DNA of 64,000 bases from Pseudomonas sp. MN1F (GTDB taxonomy: Bacteria > Pseudomonadota > Gammaproteobacteria > Pseudomonadales > Pseudomonadaceae), in NCBI RefSeq assembly GCF_009391885.1, contig NZ_VZII01000016.1:95138-159137 (forward strand), given 5' to 3'. How positions within the stretch are numbered: position 1 is the stretch's first letter; the number at the start of each line of letters is the position of its first letter. Below, piece after piece: positions 1 to 8,544 of the stretch. The notes below the pieces were generated by a model that was not told the origin of the DNA, ran no database searches, and was given only the letters and a program-made list of their open reading frames with translations. The position numbers and the translations under genes were made by a program.

Positions 1-185
1 GAGCCGGGGCTGCCGTGGGCGAGTTCCTGGCCCGTGAGGGCGTGGTCAAGCCGTTGCTGCACCTGGGGCTGCCGGATATCTATGTCGAGCATGCCAAACC
101 GGCGCAGATGCTCGCCGAGTGTGGGCTGGATGTTGCTGGCATCGAGGCCTCGGTGAAAGCCCGCATGGCCAGGCTCGGCCTGTAA
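1..185 (+). CDS. dxs: 1-deoxy-D-xylulose-5-phosphate synthase, C-terminal end (partial)
   Basis: The reading frame is open from base 3 to a TAA at 183-185 and gives about 60 residues, including GLPDIYVEHAKPAQMLAECG, which fits the C-terminal transketolase-like domain of DXS. DXS condenses pyruvate and glyceraldehyde 3-phosphate with thiamine diphosphate, the first step of the MEP isoprenoid pathway in the cytosol. The 5' part lies outside the window. Identification rests on the short C-terminus plus the known dxs-btuB-ribA neighbourhood in pseudomonads. Confidence 0.85.
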   Translation, partial: AGAAVGEFLAREGVVKPLLHLGLPDIYVEHAKPAQMLAECGLDVAGIEASVKARMARLGL

Positions 186-189
186 ATTC

Positions 190-290
190 TGGGGCCGCTT
201 TGCGGCCCATCGCCGGCAAGCCAGCTCCCACAGGAACCGCGCAGGCCTCCAGGCCAATGCGGATCCTGTGAGAGCTGGTTTGCCGGCGAT
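190..290. repeat. Inverted pair of REP-type palindromic repeats
   Basis: The arm at 190-234 contains the GGGGCCGCTTTGCGGCCC hairpin followed by ATCGCCGGCAAGCC and AGCTCCCACAGG. The arm at 265-290 is a degenerate reverse complement (CCTGTGAGAGCTGG then TTTGCCGGCGAT). This is the same family as the pair at 19087-19201. It probably folds into a stem after dxs and may end its transcript. No cobalamin riboswitch is visible in this gap before btuB. Confidence 0.7.
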
Positions 291-306
291 TGCGTTGGAA
301 GCCGCG

Positions 307-2178
307 ATGAAAGCCTCAACCTTTGCCACCCTGCTCTGCCTCCCCATCCCCTTGCTGGCCGCTGAACGCGACGACGCTCTCAAGCTCCCCGACATCCTGA
401 TCAGCGCCAACCGCCAGGTTGAATCCCGCAGCGCCACCAGCGCCGCCAACACCGTTTTCACCCGCGCCGACATCGACCGCCTGCAACCCAGCAGCGTCAC
501 CGACCTGCTCACCCGCGTGCCCGGTGTGCAAGTCGCGCCCACCGGCGGCCGCGGCAGCCTGCCCGGCATCTTCATCCGTGGCACCAAGGCCGCCCAGAGC
601 CTGGTGCTGGTCGATGGCGTGCGCATCGCCAATGCCACCTCCGGCGATAGCGGCTTGCAGTTTCTCGATGTCGACCAGATCGAACGCGTCGAAGTGCTGC
701 GCGGTTCGCGCTCGGCGGTGTATGGCAGCGATGCCATTGGCGGGGTGATCCAGATCTTCACCCGCCGCAGCAGCGGCCCCGGCCTGCAACCACGCCTGCG
801 CCTGGCGACGGGCAGCAACCAGACGTTCCAGCGCAGCCTGGGGCTGTCTGGTGGTGACGATGCCACCCGCTTCAATCTCGGCGCCAGCCTGGATGAAACA
901 GCCGGTATCGACTCGACCGGGCCGTCGTTTGCCAGCGACAGCGACCACGACGCCTACCGCAACAAGTCGCTCAACCTGAGCCTGAGCCACACGTTTGGTG
1001 AGCGCTTCGAAGCCGGCCTGAATCTGCTCGACAGCCGCGGCCGCAGCGAGTACGACAACCCGTTCGGCCGCTTCGACCCGGTCACCTTCCAGAGCTTCGG
1101 GCAAAAGCCCTACACCGACTTCAGCGTCAGCAGCCTGGGCAGCTATTTCGATGCTCAGCTCAACGACCTCTGGCATTCGCGCCTGGAACTCGCCCACAGC
1201 GAGAACCGTGACGACAAGCGTGACAAGCTCAGCGACGAGCGCTTCGTGTTCAACACCTACCGCGACCAGGTCACCTGGCAGAACGACCTGGCCCTGGCCG
1301 AGCGGCACAACCTGCTGCTGGGCGGTGACTGGTACGAAGACCGCGTACACGGCAGCACCGATTTTACCGAGGACAGCCGCTGGAACCGTGCGGCCTTCAT
1401 CCAGCACCGCTACAGCGGCGAAGACTTCTCCACCGAGCTTGGCGTACGGCACGACGAGAACCAGCAGTTCGGCGGCCAGACTACCTGGAGTGGCAGCCTT
1501 ACCGTGCCGCTGAATGCCCGCAATGACGTGCTGCTGTCCTACAGCGAAGGCTTCCGCGCCCCAACGTTCAACGACCTGTACTACCCGCAGTTCAGCAACC
1601 CGGACCTCAAGCCCGAGCGCTCGAAGAGTTATGAAGTGCAGTGGCGCAGCCAGCTCAGCCGCGACAGCCGCCTGGAAACCTCGCTGTACCGCACCGACCT
1701 GCGCGATGCGATCATCTTCGGCCAGGACTCGATTCCGCAAAACGTCGCTTCGGCGCGTATCAACGGCCTGGAAATGGCACTGCACCAGCGATGGGGCGAA
1801 TGGCGCAGCCAACTGGGCCTGGCGCTGATCGACCCTCGCGACCGCGACAGTGGCCATACCCTGGCCCGTCGCGCCCGACGCACCCTGAGCCTGGATCTGG
1901 ACCGCCAGTTCGAACGGTTTAACGTGGGCGCCAGCTGGCAGGCCGTGAGCGCAAGCTACGACGACGAGGCCAACCGCAATCGACTCGGCGGATACGGCCT
2001 GCTGGGCCTGCGTGCGGGCTGGCAGGCTACCGAGGAACTGAAGCTGGAAGTGAAGCTGGATAATCTCCTGGACAAGGATTACAGCCGGGCACTGTACAGC
2101 TTCGACGGGGCCAGCTACGGCTACCGCGAAGAAGGCCGCACCGCGCTGTTCAGCGTCACCTGGACGCCGGCACTCTAG
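307..2178 (+). CDS. btuB: TonB-dependent outer-membrane receptor, BtuB-like (cobalamin)
   Basis: The protein has 623 residues. I chose the ATG at 307 because it begins a clean signal peptide (MKASTFATLLCLPIPLLAA); an upstream ATG at 268 would add 13 residues encoded inside the REP. After the signal comes a TonB-box-like stretch (DILISANR), then the plug domain with VEVLRGSRSAVYGSDAIGG, then a 22-strand-type barrel ending in an aromatic-rich C-terminus. The size matches BtuB (about 600). A periplasmic binding protein of the cobalamin type is convergent next door, and the two stops overlap by 23 bases. Substrate is inferred from family and neighbour; another corrinoid or metal chelate is possible. 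Confidence 0.85.
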   Translation: MKASTFATLLCLPIPLLAAERDDALKLPDILISANRQVESRSATSAANTVFTRADIDRLQPSSVTDLLTRVPGVQVAPTGGRGSLPGIFIRGTKAAQSLVLVDGVRIANATSGDSGLQFLDVDQIERVEVLRGSRSAVYGSDAIGGVIQIFTRRSSGPGLQPRLRLATGSNQTFQRSLGLSGGDDATRFNLGASLDETAGIDSTGPSFASDSDHDAYRNKSLNLSLSHTFGERFEAGLNLLDSRGRSEYDNPFGRFDPVTFQSFGQKPYTDFSVSSLGSYFDAQLNDLWHSRLELAHSENRDDKRDKLSDERFVFNTYRDQVTWQNDLALAERHNLLLGGDWYEDRVHGSTDFTEDSRWNRAAFIQHRYSGEDFSTELGVRHDENQQFGGQTTWSGSLTVPLNARNDVLLSYSEGFRAPTFNDLYYPQFSNPDLKPERSKSYEVQWRSQLSRDSRLETSLYRTDLRDAIIFGQDSIPQNVASARINGLEMALHQRWGEWRSQLGLALIDPRDRDSGHTLARRARRTLSLDLDRQFERFNVGASWQAVSASYDDEANRNRLGGYGLLGLRAGWQATEELKLEVKLDNLLDKDYSRALYSFDGASYGYREEGRTALFSVTWTPAL

Positions 2179-2968
2179 CCGCCAACAGCGCGCACAGGCG
2201 GGCGATGGCTTCGATCATCTGCCCGCTCGGCCGCTCCAGGCCCTTGTCCGGCACCACCAGCAAGCCCTCGCCTGCCACCGCGCTCAGCCGTGGCCAGGCC
2301 TTCCAGCTGGCCAACTGATCCTCGTCACCCGCCAGGATCACCTGCGGGTCACGCATCAGTACCGACTCGACATTCACCTGCGGGGCCGGCTGGCTCAGGT
2401 CGGCAAAGACATTGCGCGCCCCACACACCGCCAAGGCATCGCTGACCACCTGCTGGCCGCCCAAGGTGTACAGCGGCCGGTCCCACACCTGATAGAACAC
2501 CCGCAACGGTTGCTCGCGCCGATACTGCTGGCGCAGCTGCTGCAAGCGTTCGCGCAGGGCCTGCACGTAGGGCCGGCCTTGCTCGCCCCGCCCGACACGC
2601 ACGGCAATGGCCTCGATCTGGTCGAGCAATTGGTTCAGGTCATGGGGTTCGGCGCTGTAAGTGGCGATGCCCAGGCGCTTGAGCTGGTCGCGCTGGGCCG
2701 GTGCCACGCTGCCAGGCCAGAGCAGCAGCAGGTCGGGCTTGAGGCTGAGCAGGGTTTCCATGTCCAGCTGGCCCTGGCGCCCGACCGAGGGTAGCCGTTG
2801 CAGCGCTTGCGGTCGCTCGCCGCCATCGAGCACGCCTACCAGCAGGTCATCGGCGTGCAGTTCGAGCATGATCTCGCTCATCGACGGCGCGAGGCTGACC
2901 ACGCGCAAGGGCTCGCCGGCCCTTGCGCTGAGGGCCAGCAGTGCCAGCAGGCAAAGCAGGACGCGCAT
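2156..2968 (-). CDS. btuF: Cobalamin ABC-transporter periplasmic binding protein (BtuF-like)
   Basis: The protein has 270 residues with a signal peptide of about 17 (ending SARA). It carries the periplasmic-binding/TroA fold signatures of BtuF: LRVVSLAPSMSEIMLELHAD at the start of the mature protein, then DLLVGVLDGG and PDLLLLWPG. It would carry vitamin B12 from BtuB to an inner-membrane BtuCD-type transporter, which is not encoded here. Its start overlaps the stop of the upstream membrane protein by one base, so it lies in the same operon. Confidence 0.8.
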   Translation of the reverse strand: MRVLLCLLALLALSARAGEPLRVVSLAPSMSEIMLELHADDLLVGVLDGGERPQALQRLPSVGRQGQLDMETLLSLKPDLLLLWPGSVAPAQRDQLKRLGIATYSAEPHDLNQLLDQIEAIAVRVGRGEQGRPYVQALRERLQQLRQQYRREQPLRVFYQVWDRPLYTLGGQQVVSDALAVCGARNVFADLSQPAPQVNVESVLMRDPQVILAGDEDQLASWKAWPRLSAVAGEGLLVVPDKGLERPSGQMIEAIARLCALLAARVPASR

Positions 2969-3387
2969 CAGCCCAGCTGACGCGGAATACGGTAGAGGTA
3001 GAGCACCACCACAGTGGACAGCGCCAGGAGGATCTGCGCCACCGCCTCCAGCCCGACCAGCACCGACAGTGCGGCGACCCAGGCCGGGAAGCAGGCAAAC
3101 AGCATGGCCATGCGTCGCACTCGCGCCAGGGTGATCCAGGCGGCTGGCTCTTCAGCCGTGCCCAGCACTTTCGAGGTGGCGATCAGTGCCCGCTTGTAGG
3201 CACCGAAGCGCGGCAAGCTGAGGAACATGGTCGCGGCGCCAGCAATGAACAGCGGCATCGCCAGCACCGGGATCAGCGCATCGCCACCGCCAAAGGCCCA
3301 GGCCATGACCGGCAGCGGCACCAGGCCGACCGCCAGGTACTGCCACCAGGCCAACGCCAGGCGCCGCTTGACCTCGCCGCGGGTCAC
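2968..3387 (-). CDS. Small inner-membrane protein of unknown function (four TM segments)
   Basis: The protein has 139 residues with about four hydrophobic helices (roughly residues 16-33, 38-56, 92-110 and 114-131) and basic cytoplasmic loops. It is sandwiched in an operon: its start overlaps the ribA stop by four bases (ATGA) and its stop overlaps the btuF start by one base. I do not recognise a family with a known role. The tight coupling suggests a link with cofactor uptake, but this is only context. Confidence 0.8.
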   Translation of the reverse strand: MTRGEVKRRLALAWWQYLAVGLVPLPVMAWAFGGGDALIPVLAMPLFIAGAATMFLSLPRFGAYKRALIATSKVLGTAEEPAAWITLARVRRMAMLFACFPAWVAALSVLVGLEAVAQILLALSTVVVLYLYRIPRQLG

Positions 3388-4001
3388 GCCTGGGGCACCT
3401 CGCCCTGGTGTTCGTTACCCAGCATGTGGCCGAGCTTGCCGGCCTTGGTCGCCAGGTAGTAACGGTTGTGCGGGTTGTGCCCGGTGTGCAGCGGCACGCG
3501 CTCGGCGACCTTGATGTTCATGTCGGTCAGCGCTTTGACCTTGCGCGGGTTGTTGGTCATCAGGCGCAGCGATTTCACGCCCAGGTGCTCCAGCATCGGC
3601 AGGCACATGGCGTAGTCGCGCTGGTCGGCGGCAAAGCCCAGGCGCTCGTTGGCTTCGACGGTGTCGGCACCACCATCCTGCAGCTCATAAGCGCGGATCT
3701 TGTTCAAAAGGCCGATGCCGCGGCCTTCCTGACGCAGGTACAGCAGCACGCCACGGCCTTCGCGGGCGATTGCCTGCAGCGCGGCTTCCAGCTGCGAACC
3801 GCAGTCGCAGCGCTGGCTGAACAGGGCGTCGCCGGTCAGGCACTCGGAGTGCAGGCGCCCCAGCACCGGCTCGCCGTCGGCGATATCACCCAGGCTGAGC
3901 ACCACGTGCTCACGGCCAGTGGCTTCGTCGAGGAAGCCATGCATGGTGAAAATCGCAAAGGGAGTCGGGAGTTTCGAGGCGGCAACAAAGACGACGGGCA
4001 C
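3384..4001 (-). CDS. ribA: GTP cyclohydrolase II
   Basis: The protein has 205 residues, full length for RibA. It opens the imidazole ring of GTP, releasing formate and pyrophosphate, the first committed step to riboflavin. The zinc ligands are visible as C54, C65 and C67 in [20 protein letters not shown], followed by the GTP-binding [16 protein letters not shown]. It is needed because the GTP-cyclohydrolase-like half of RibBA at 7435-8526 lacks these cysteines. The upstream gap of 121 bases contains a weak hairpin (4092-4106, ATCGAA-AAG-TTCGAT) and no recognisable FMN riboswitch. Confidence 0.96.
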   Translation of the reverse strand: MPVVFVAASKLPTPFAIFTMHGFLDEATGREHVVLSLGDIADGEPVLGRLHSECLTGDALFSQRCDCGSQLEAALQAIAREGRGVLLYLRQEGRGIGLLNKIRAYELQDGGADTVEANERLGFAADQRDYAMCLPMLEHLGVKSLRLMTNNPRKVKALTDMNIKVAERVPLHTGHNPHNRYYLATKAGKLGHMLGNEHQGEVPQA

Positions 4002-4122
4002 GTTGTGCTCCTGGATAAGTAGGAAATTTCTCGTGAGCCGATTGTATCAGCAGGTCGCCGCGTGTGCGCTCGTTGAATACCGTGGCTTAAGATCGAAAAG
4101 TTCGATGCTTAGTTACACGAAC

Positions 4123-4866
4123 CTACTGCGGCTTACTGTCCGCAGTGAAGGGATACGGCTGCTTCCAGTGCTCGAAGATCGGCTTCAACTCGCCGCTGTG
4201 CACCAGCTCGGCCATGCGCTTGTCGAACAGGTCGCGCAGGGCCTTGGCGTGTTCGTTCCTGGAAAACGCCAGGTACAACGGCAACTCGGCCACATGGGTG
4301 CTGCGAAAGCGCTCCGGCTGTGAGGCCTGCCCGCGCACATAGTCGACTTCGGTCTGCGCATCGATGTAGAAATCCACCCGCTCATGCTCGAGCATCGGCA
4401 GGATGCCTTCACGGCGCTGGATTTCGCGGAAGTTGCGCACGTTGGGCAGGTAATTGCCGTAGTCATAGCCGCGTACCCAGGCCAGGCGGTACTGGCCGAC
4501 GGTGGCCAAGGTCGGCACCGGCTTGCTGGCCAGGCCCAGGGCATAGATGTGGTCCATGTCGAAATGCCAGCGCGGATACAGGTTGTCGTTGTTTTCTTCC
4601 TTGTACGACCCGACCCAGGCATCCGCCTCGCCACGCTTGACCAGGCCAACCGCACGGCTGTACGGCGCACTCTGGGTCACCACCTTGACCCCGGCAGGCT
4701 CGAACACCTTGCGCAGCACATCCCAGGCCACACCGCTGCCATCGGCGTTGGTGTAGTCGATCCACTCTTCGCTGACCAGGTGAATCTGCTTTGGTAACGC
4801 ATCGGCCGCCATCGCCCAGGGGGCAAGGCTCAGCATCATTGCCAGCAGCACAGTCCTTATGGCCAT
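4123..4866 (-). CDS. Periplasmic solute-binding protein, family 3
   Basis: The protein has 247 residues with a signal peptide of about 20 (ending WAMA). Features of amino-acid-type binding proteins are present: GVAWDVLRKVFEPAGVKV, APYSRAVGLVKRGEADAWVG and a C-terminal LRDLFDKRMAELVHSGELKP. There is no permease or ATPase nearby, so it may work with a distant transporter or act as a sensor domain on its own. It begins 16 bases after the pgpA stop, at the tail of the riboflavin/thiamine run. The ligand cannot be read from the sequence. Confidence 0.82.
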   Translation of the reverse strand: MAIRTVLLAMMLSLAPWAMAADALPKQIHLVSEEWIDYTNADGSGVAWDVLRKVFEPAGVKVVTQSAPYSRAVGLVKRGEADAWVGSYKEENNDNLYPRWHFDMDHIYALGLASKPVPTLATVGQYRLAWVRGYDYGNYLPNVRNFREIQRREGILPMLEHERVDFYIDAQTEVDYVRGQASQPERFRSTHVAELPLYLAFSRNEHAKALRDLFDKRMAELVHSGELKPIFEHWKQPYPFTADSKPQ

Positions 4867-4882
4867 CGCAACGCTCCCTGCT

Positions 4883-5386
4883 TCAGCCTACCGCCCACAC
4901 CAGAATCTGCATGCCCAGCCAGGCGAACACACCGGCGAGGATATCGTCGAGCATGATCCCGACACCCCCGTGCACATGGCGATCGATCCAGCGGATCGGC
5001 CATGGCTTGAGGATGTCGAAGAAGCGGAACATCAGGAACCCGGCAAGGATCCACTGCCACCCTTCCGGCACCAGCCACAGGGTGATCCACATGCCGACCA
5101 TCTCGTCCCAGACAATGCCTTCATGGTCGTGCACGCGCAAGTCGTTGGCGACCTTGCCGCACAGCCAGAAGCCGAACAGCATCATCACACCCAGCAACAG
5201 CCAATAGCCCCAGTCAGGCAGCATTTGCCACAGTGGGATGAACGGGATCGCCACCATCGAACCCCAGGTACCGGGGGCCTTGGGCAGGGTGCCGGAGCCG
5301 AAGCCAAAGGCGATGAAGTGCCACGGGTTGCGCCAGACCGATGGCGGAACGAACTCCGCAGGCACCTGATTGGGGTGGTCGGTCAC
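4883..5386 (-). CDS. pgpA: Phosphatidylglycerophosphatase A
   Basis: The protein has 167 residues with several membrane helices. It removes the phosphate from phosphatidylglycerol-phosphate to make phosphatidylglycerol in the inner membrane. Family hallmarks seen: FGSGTLPKAPGTWGSMVAIP near the N-terminus and ILDDILAG with acidic residues near the C-terminus. The start overlaps the thiL stop by four bases, the usual thiL-pgpA coupling. Confidence 0.93.
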   Translation of the reverse strand: MTDHPNQVPAEFVPPSVWRNPWHFIAFGFGSGTLPKAPGTWGSMVAIPFIPLWQMLPDWGYWLLLGVMMLFGFWLCGKVANDLRVHDHEGIVWDEMVGMWITLWLVPEGWQWILAGFLMFRFFDILKPWPIRWIDRHVHGGVGIMLDDILAGVFAWLGMQILVWAVG

Positions 5387-6351
5387 GGTGTCTCCCTAAA
5401 GTGTTGATAGCCCCGTTGAACCGGGGTGATGTCATGCCCCTGCGGGTCGCGCAGGGTCACGCCCTGGCCTTCGAGCACGCGGCCGATGACGTGCACCTCG
5501 GCAAAACCGAGGTCGGTCAGCGGGGCGAGCGCTGCAGGCGGCAGGGTGAAAGCCAGTACGTAGTCGTCGCCGCCAGTCAGCGCTGCCAGCCGGGCCGCAT
5601 CGAGGCCAAGGAAGGCCTCCAGAGCAGGAGACACCGGGACCTGTAGCAGGTTCACCTCGAGTGCGACCCCGGACGCCTTGGCGATATGCCCACAGTCGGC
5701 GAGCAGGCCATCGGAAATGTCCAACGCCGCCGTGGCCCGGCCGCGCAGCAGCTGCCCAAGGTGGAGCTGCGGCATCGGCGACCAGTAGTGGTCGAGCAGC
5801 GGCTTGGCCAGCTCGGCCGGTGCCTCGCGCTCACCCAGTACCAGTGGCAACGCCCCTGCCGCCTTGCCCAGTGAACCCCCAACGCACAGCAGGTCGCCAG
5901 GCCGTGCGCCGCTGCGGCGCAACGCCTGGCCGGCCGGCACCCGGCCGAACACGGTGACGGTGATGCTCAGCGGGCCGCGGGTGGTGTCGCCACCAATCAG
6001 GCTCATGCGGCAACGGTGGGCCATGCGGCTGAGGCCGTCGGCATAGGCCGCCAGCCAGTCGGGGCCGACATCAGGCAGGGTCAGGGCGAGGGTGAAGCCG
6101 ATCGCCGTCGCGCCCATGGCCGCCAGGTCACTGGCCGCCACGGCCAACGAGCGCTGGCCAAGCAGCAGCGGATCGCAGACAGCGGGGAAATGCACCCCGG
6201 CGACCAGGGTGTCGGTCGACACCGCCAGTTGCTCACCGGGTGGAAGCTCCAGCAGGGCACAGTCGTCGCCGATACCCAGGGCCACGCCCTCGCCGCCCTG
6301 CGCACAAGGCGCGGCGGCGAAGTAATGGTTGATCAGCTCGAACTCACCCAT
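5383..6351 (-). CDS. thiL: Thiamine-monophosphate kinase
   Basis: The protein has 322 residues, normal for ThiL, which phosphorylates thiamine monophosphate to the active cofactor thiamine diphosphate. The AIR-synthase-like fold is shown by ALGIGDDCALLELPPG, STDTLVAGVHFP and SLIGGDTTRGPLSITVT (acidic Mg/ATP site) and by ALDISDGLLADCGHIA. It lies 18 bases after nusB and overlaps pgpA. It shares the operon with the riboflavin genes, as in many gammaproteobacteria. Confidence 0.95.
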   Translation of the reverse strand: MGEFELINHYFAAAPCAQGGEGVALGIGDDCALLELPPGEQLAVSTDTLVAGVHFPAVCDPLLLGQRSLAVAASDLAAMGATAIGFTLALTLPDVGPDWLAAYADGLSRMAHRCRMSLIGGDTTRGPLSITVTVFGRVPAGQALRRSGARPGDLLCVGGSLGKAAGALPLVLGEREAPAELAKPLLDHYWSPMPQLHLGQLLRGRATAALDISDGLLADCGHIAKASGVALEVNLLQVPVSPALEAFLGLDAARLAALTGGDDYVLAFTLPPAALAPLTDLGFAEVHVIGRVLEGQGVTLRDPQGHDITPVQRGYQHFRETP

Positions 6352-6369
6352 GGGCAGGCAGCGCCAGGA

Positions 6370-6870
6370 TCAGCGCTTGTTCGCCTTGACTTCTGCTTCA
6401 CGCAGGGCCGGAGCGAGCTTGTCCAGCACACCATTGACGAACTTGTGGCCGTCGGTGGCACCGAAGACCTTGGCCAGCTCCACGCCCTCGTTGATCACTA
6501 CGCGGTACGGTACGTCGACGCGCTTGATCAGCTCCCAGGTGGACAGGCGCAGCACGGCCAGCTCGACTGGGTCGAGCTCTTCCAGTGCGATGGACAGGCA
6601 CGGCTTCAGCGCGCCGTCGATTTCGCCTTTGATCGCCGGAACCCCATGCAGGATTTCACGGAAATAGGCACCGTCGACATCGGTGAAATCGTTATCGACC
6701 CGGAACTGCGCTTCGATCTCGTTCAGCGAATGCTGGGCCATGTGCCACTGATACAGGGCCTGGGTCGCGAGCTTGCGGGCTTCGCGGCGCTTGGCGCTCT
6801 TCGATGGCTTGCCGGCATCCGCAGGTTTTGGATCGCGCGGGTTGAAACGATCGCTTTCGTCGCTAATCAC
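6370..6870 (-). CDS. nusB: Transcription antitermination factor NusB
   Basis: The protein has 166 residues. NusB with NusE (S10) binds boxA RNA and supports antitermination on rRNA operons. The N-terminal extension is charged, then come the family motifs [17 protein letters not shown] and the C-terminal [27 protein letters not shown]. The start overlaps the ribH stop by four bases, the conserved ribH-nusB arrangement. Confidence 0.96.
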   Translation of the reverse strand: MISDESDRFNPRDPKPADAGKPSKSAKRREARKLATQALYQWHMAQHSLNEIEAQFRVDNDFTDVDGAYFREILHGVPAIKGEIDGALKPCLSIALEELDPVELAVLRLSTWELIKRVDVPYRVVINEGVELAKVFGATDGHKFVNGVLDKLAPALREAEVKANKR

Positions 6871-7343
6871 TTGGCCTCCAACTGCGCCAGCAGGCTGACC
6901 ATTTCCAGAGCGGACAGGGCAGCTTCACCGCCTTTGTTGCCAGCCTTGGTGCCGGAACGTTCGATGGCTTGTTCGATGGAGTCGACGGTCAGAACGCCGA
7001 AGGCCACCGGTACGCCGAACTCCATGGACACCTGGGCCAGGCCCTTGGTGCATTCGCCCGCCACGTATTCGAAGTGCGGGGTACCGCCGCGGATCACTGC
7101 GCCCAGGGCGATGATCGCGTCGTATTCGCCTTGCTGGGCGACTTTCTGTGCCACCAGCGGGATTTCGAACGCACCCGGGGCACGGATGATGGTGATGTCG
7201 CTTTCGCTGACACCGTGGCGTACCAGGGTATCAACGGCGCCGCTAACCAGGCTTTCGACGACGAAGCTGTTGAAGCGGCCAACCACCAAAGCATAGCGAC
7301 CTTTGGGGGCGATGAAGGTACCTTCGATGGTCTTCAGGGTCAT
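6867..7343 (-). CDS. ribH: 6,7-dimethyl-8-ribityllumazine synthase
   Basis: The protein has 158 residues. It condenses 5-amino-6-ribitylaminouracil with 3,4-dihydroxybutanone 4-phosphate to form lumazine, the substrate of RibE. Motifs: [34 protein letters not shown] stretch ([16 protein letters not shown]) and [17 protein letters not shown] with the catalytic His. It lies 91 bases downstream of ribBA, with a hairpin between them. Confidence 0.96.
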   Translation of the reverse strand: MTLKTIEGTFIAPKGRYALVVGRFNSFVVESLVSGAVDTLVRHGVSESDITIIRAPGAFEIPLVAQKVAQQGEYDAIIALGAVIRGGTPHFEYVAGECTKGLAQVSMEFGVPVAFGVLTVDSIEQAIERSGTKAGNKGGEAALSALEMVSLLAQLEAK

Positions 7344-7367
7344 TCCGATATTCTCATCTTCAAGAGC

Positions 7368-7389
7368 GAGGCCGCATACAAGCGGCCTC
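7368..7389 (-). terminator. Hairpin between ribBA and ribH
   Basis: GAGGCCGC-5 or 6 nt loop-GCGGCCTC forms an eight-pair GC-rich stem. No good U-tract follows on the minus strand, so it may be an attenuator, RNA-stability element or processing site rather than a strong terminator. Confidence 0.45.
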
Positions 7390-7434
7390 GGCAGGGGTGT
7401 GGACTCGAGCTCTGGGCGTCAATGCCGCCTCAAG

Positions 7435-8526
7435 TCACTCGGAGGGCACGTATTCTACAACTTCCAGATCGAATCCGGATATCGCATTGAACTTCATCGG
7501 CGAACTCATCAGGCGCATCTTGCGCACACCGAGGTCGCGCAGGATCTGCGAACCGGCACCGACGGTGCTGTAGGTGGTCGGCGCCTTGGTCGGTGCATCG
7601 CCCGCGCTTTCGCGGATGTGCGCCAGCAGTACGTCGCCGTCCAGCGGGTGGCCCAGCAGCAGCACTACGCCGCTGCCCGCCTCGGCCACGGCGGCCATGG
7701 CCGCGCGCAGGCTCCAGCGGCCCGGCTGCTTGACCAGTAGCAGGTCGCGCAGCGGGTCCATGTTGTGCACGCGCACCAGGGTCGGCTCTTCGGCGCAGAT
7801 CTTGCCCAGGGTCAGGGCCATGTGCACGTCGCCTTCCACCGCGTCACGGTAGGTGACCAGGTTGAATTCACCCAGCTCGCTCTCGACCGGCTGCTCGGAG
7901 ACGCGCTGCACGGTGCGCTCGTGGATCATGCGGTAATGGATCAGGTCGGCGATGGTGCCGATCTTGAGGCCGTGTTCGGCGGCAAACACTTCCAGTTCGG
8001 CACGGCGCGACATGGTGCCGTCGTCGTTCATCACTTCGCAGATCACGCCGCTCGGCTCGAAGCCGGCCATGCGCGCCAGGTCGCAAGCCGCTTCGGTGTG
8101 GCCAGCGCGGGCCAGGGTGCCGCCGGGCTGGGCCATCAGCGGGAAGATGTGGCCTGGGCTGACGATGTCTTCGGCCTTGGCGTCCTTGGCCGCGGCAGCC
8201 TGCACGGTGCGCGCACGGTCAGCGGCGGAGATGCCGGTGGTAACGCCTTCGGCGGCTTCGATCGACACGGTGAACTTGGTGCCGAAGCCCGAGCCGTTGC
8301 GCGGCGCCATCAACGGCAGCTTCAGGGTTTCGCAACGCTCGCGGGTCATCGGCATGCAGATCAGGCCGCGGGCGTGCTTGGCCATGAAGTTGATGTGCTC
8401 AGGCAGGCAGCACTCGGCCGCCATGATGATGTCGCCTTCGTTTTCGCGGTCTTCGTCATCCATGAGGATGACCATTTTGCCCTGGCGGATGTCTTCGACC
8501 AGTTCTTCGATGCTGTTGAGCGCCAC
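7435..8526 (-). CDS. ribBA: 3,4-dihydroxy-2-butanone-4-phosphate synthase with degenerate GTP cyclohydrolase II-like domain
   Basis: I chose the GTG start at 8526 (protein VALNSIEELVEDIRQ with Met initiator, 363 residues) because an AGGGGG ribosome site sits just before it; an ATG at 8544 would add six residues across that site. The N-terminal ~200 residues are the RibB domain: DDEDRENEGDIIMAAE, TVSIEAAEGVTTGISAADRA and HIFPLMAQPGG-VL-type active site (HIFPLMAQPGGTLARAGHTE). The C-terminal ~165 residues align in order with GTP cyclohydrolase II but lack the Zn-binding Cys triad and the RQEGRG motif, so only the DHBP reaction is expected. RibA at 3384-4001 supplies the other activity. Confidence 0.93.
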   Translation of the reverse strand: MALNSIEELVEDIRQGKMVILMDDEDRENEGDIIMAAECCLPEHINFMAKHARGLICMPMTRERCETLKLPLMAPRNGSGFGTKFTVSIEAAEGVTTGISAADRARTVQAAAAKDAKAEDIVSPGHIFPLMAQPGGTLARAGHTEAACDLARMAGFEPSGVICEVMNDDGTMSRRAELEVFAAEHGLKIGTIADLIHYRMIHERTVQRVSEQPVESELGEFNLVTYRDAVEGDVHMALTLGKICAEEPTLVRVHNMDPLRDLLLVKQPGRWSLRAAMAAVAEAGSGVVLLLGHPLDGDVLLAHIRESAGDAPTKAPTTYSTVGAGSQILRDLGVRKMRLMSSPMKFNAISGFDLEVVEYVPSE

Positions 8527-8544
8527 TCGGCACCCCCTTCTCAA

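Noticed and set aside
4002..4122. An FMN riboswitch upstream of ribA
   Set aside because: Only a short weak hairpin is present and no RFN-type conserved blocks; the region is too short for the full riboswitch fold.
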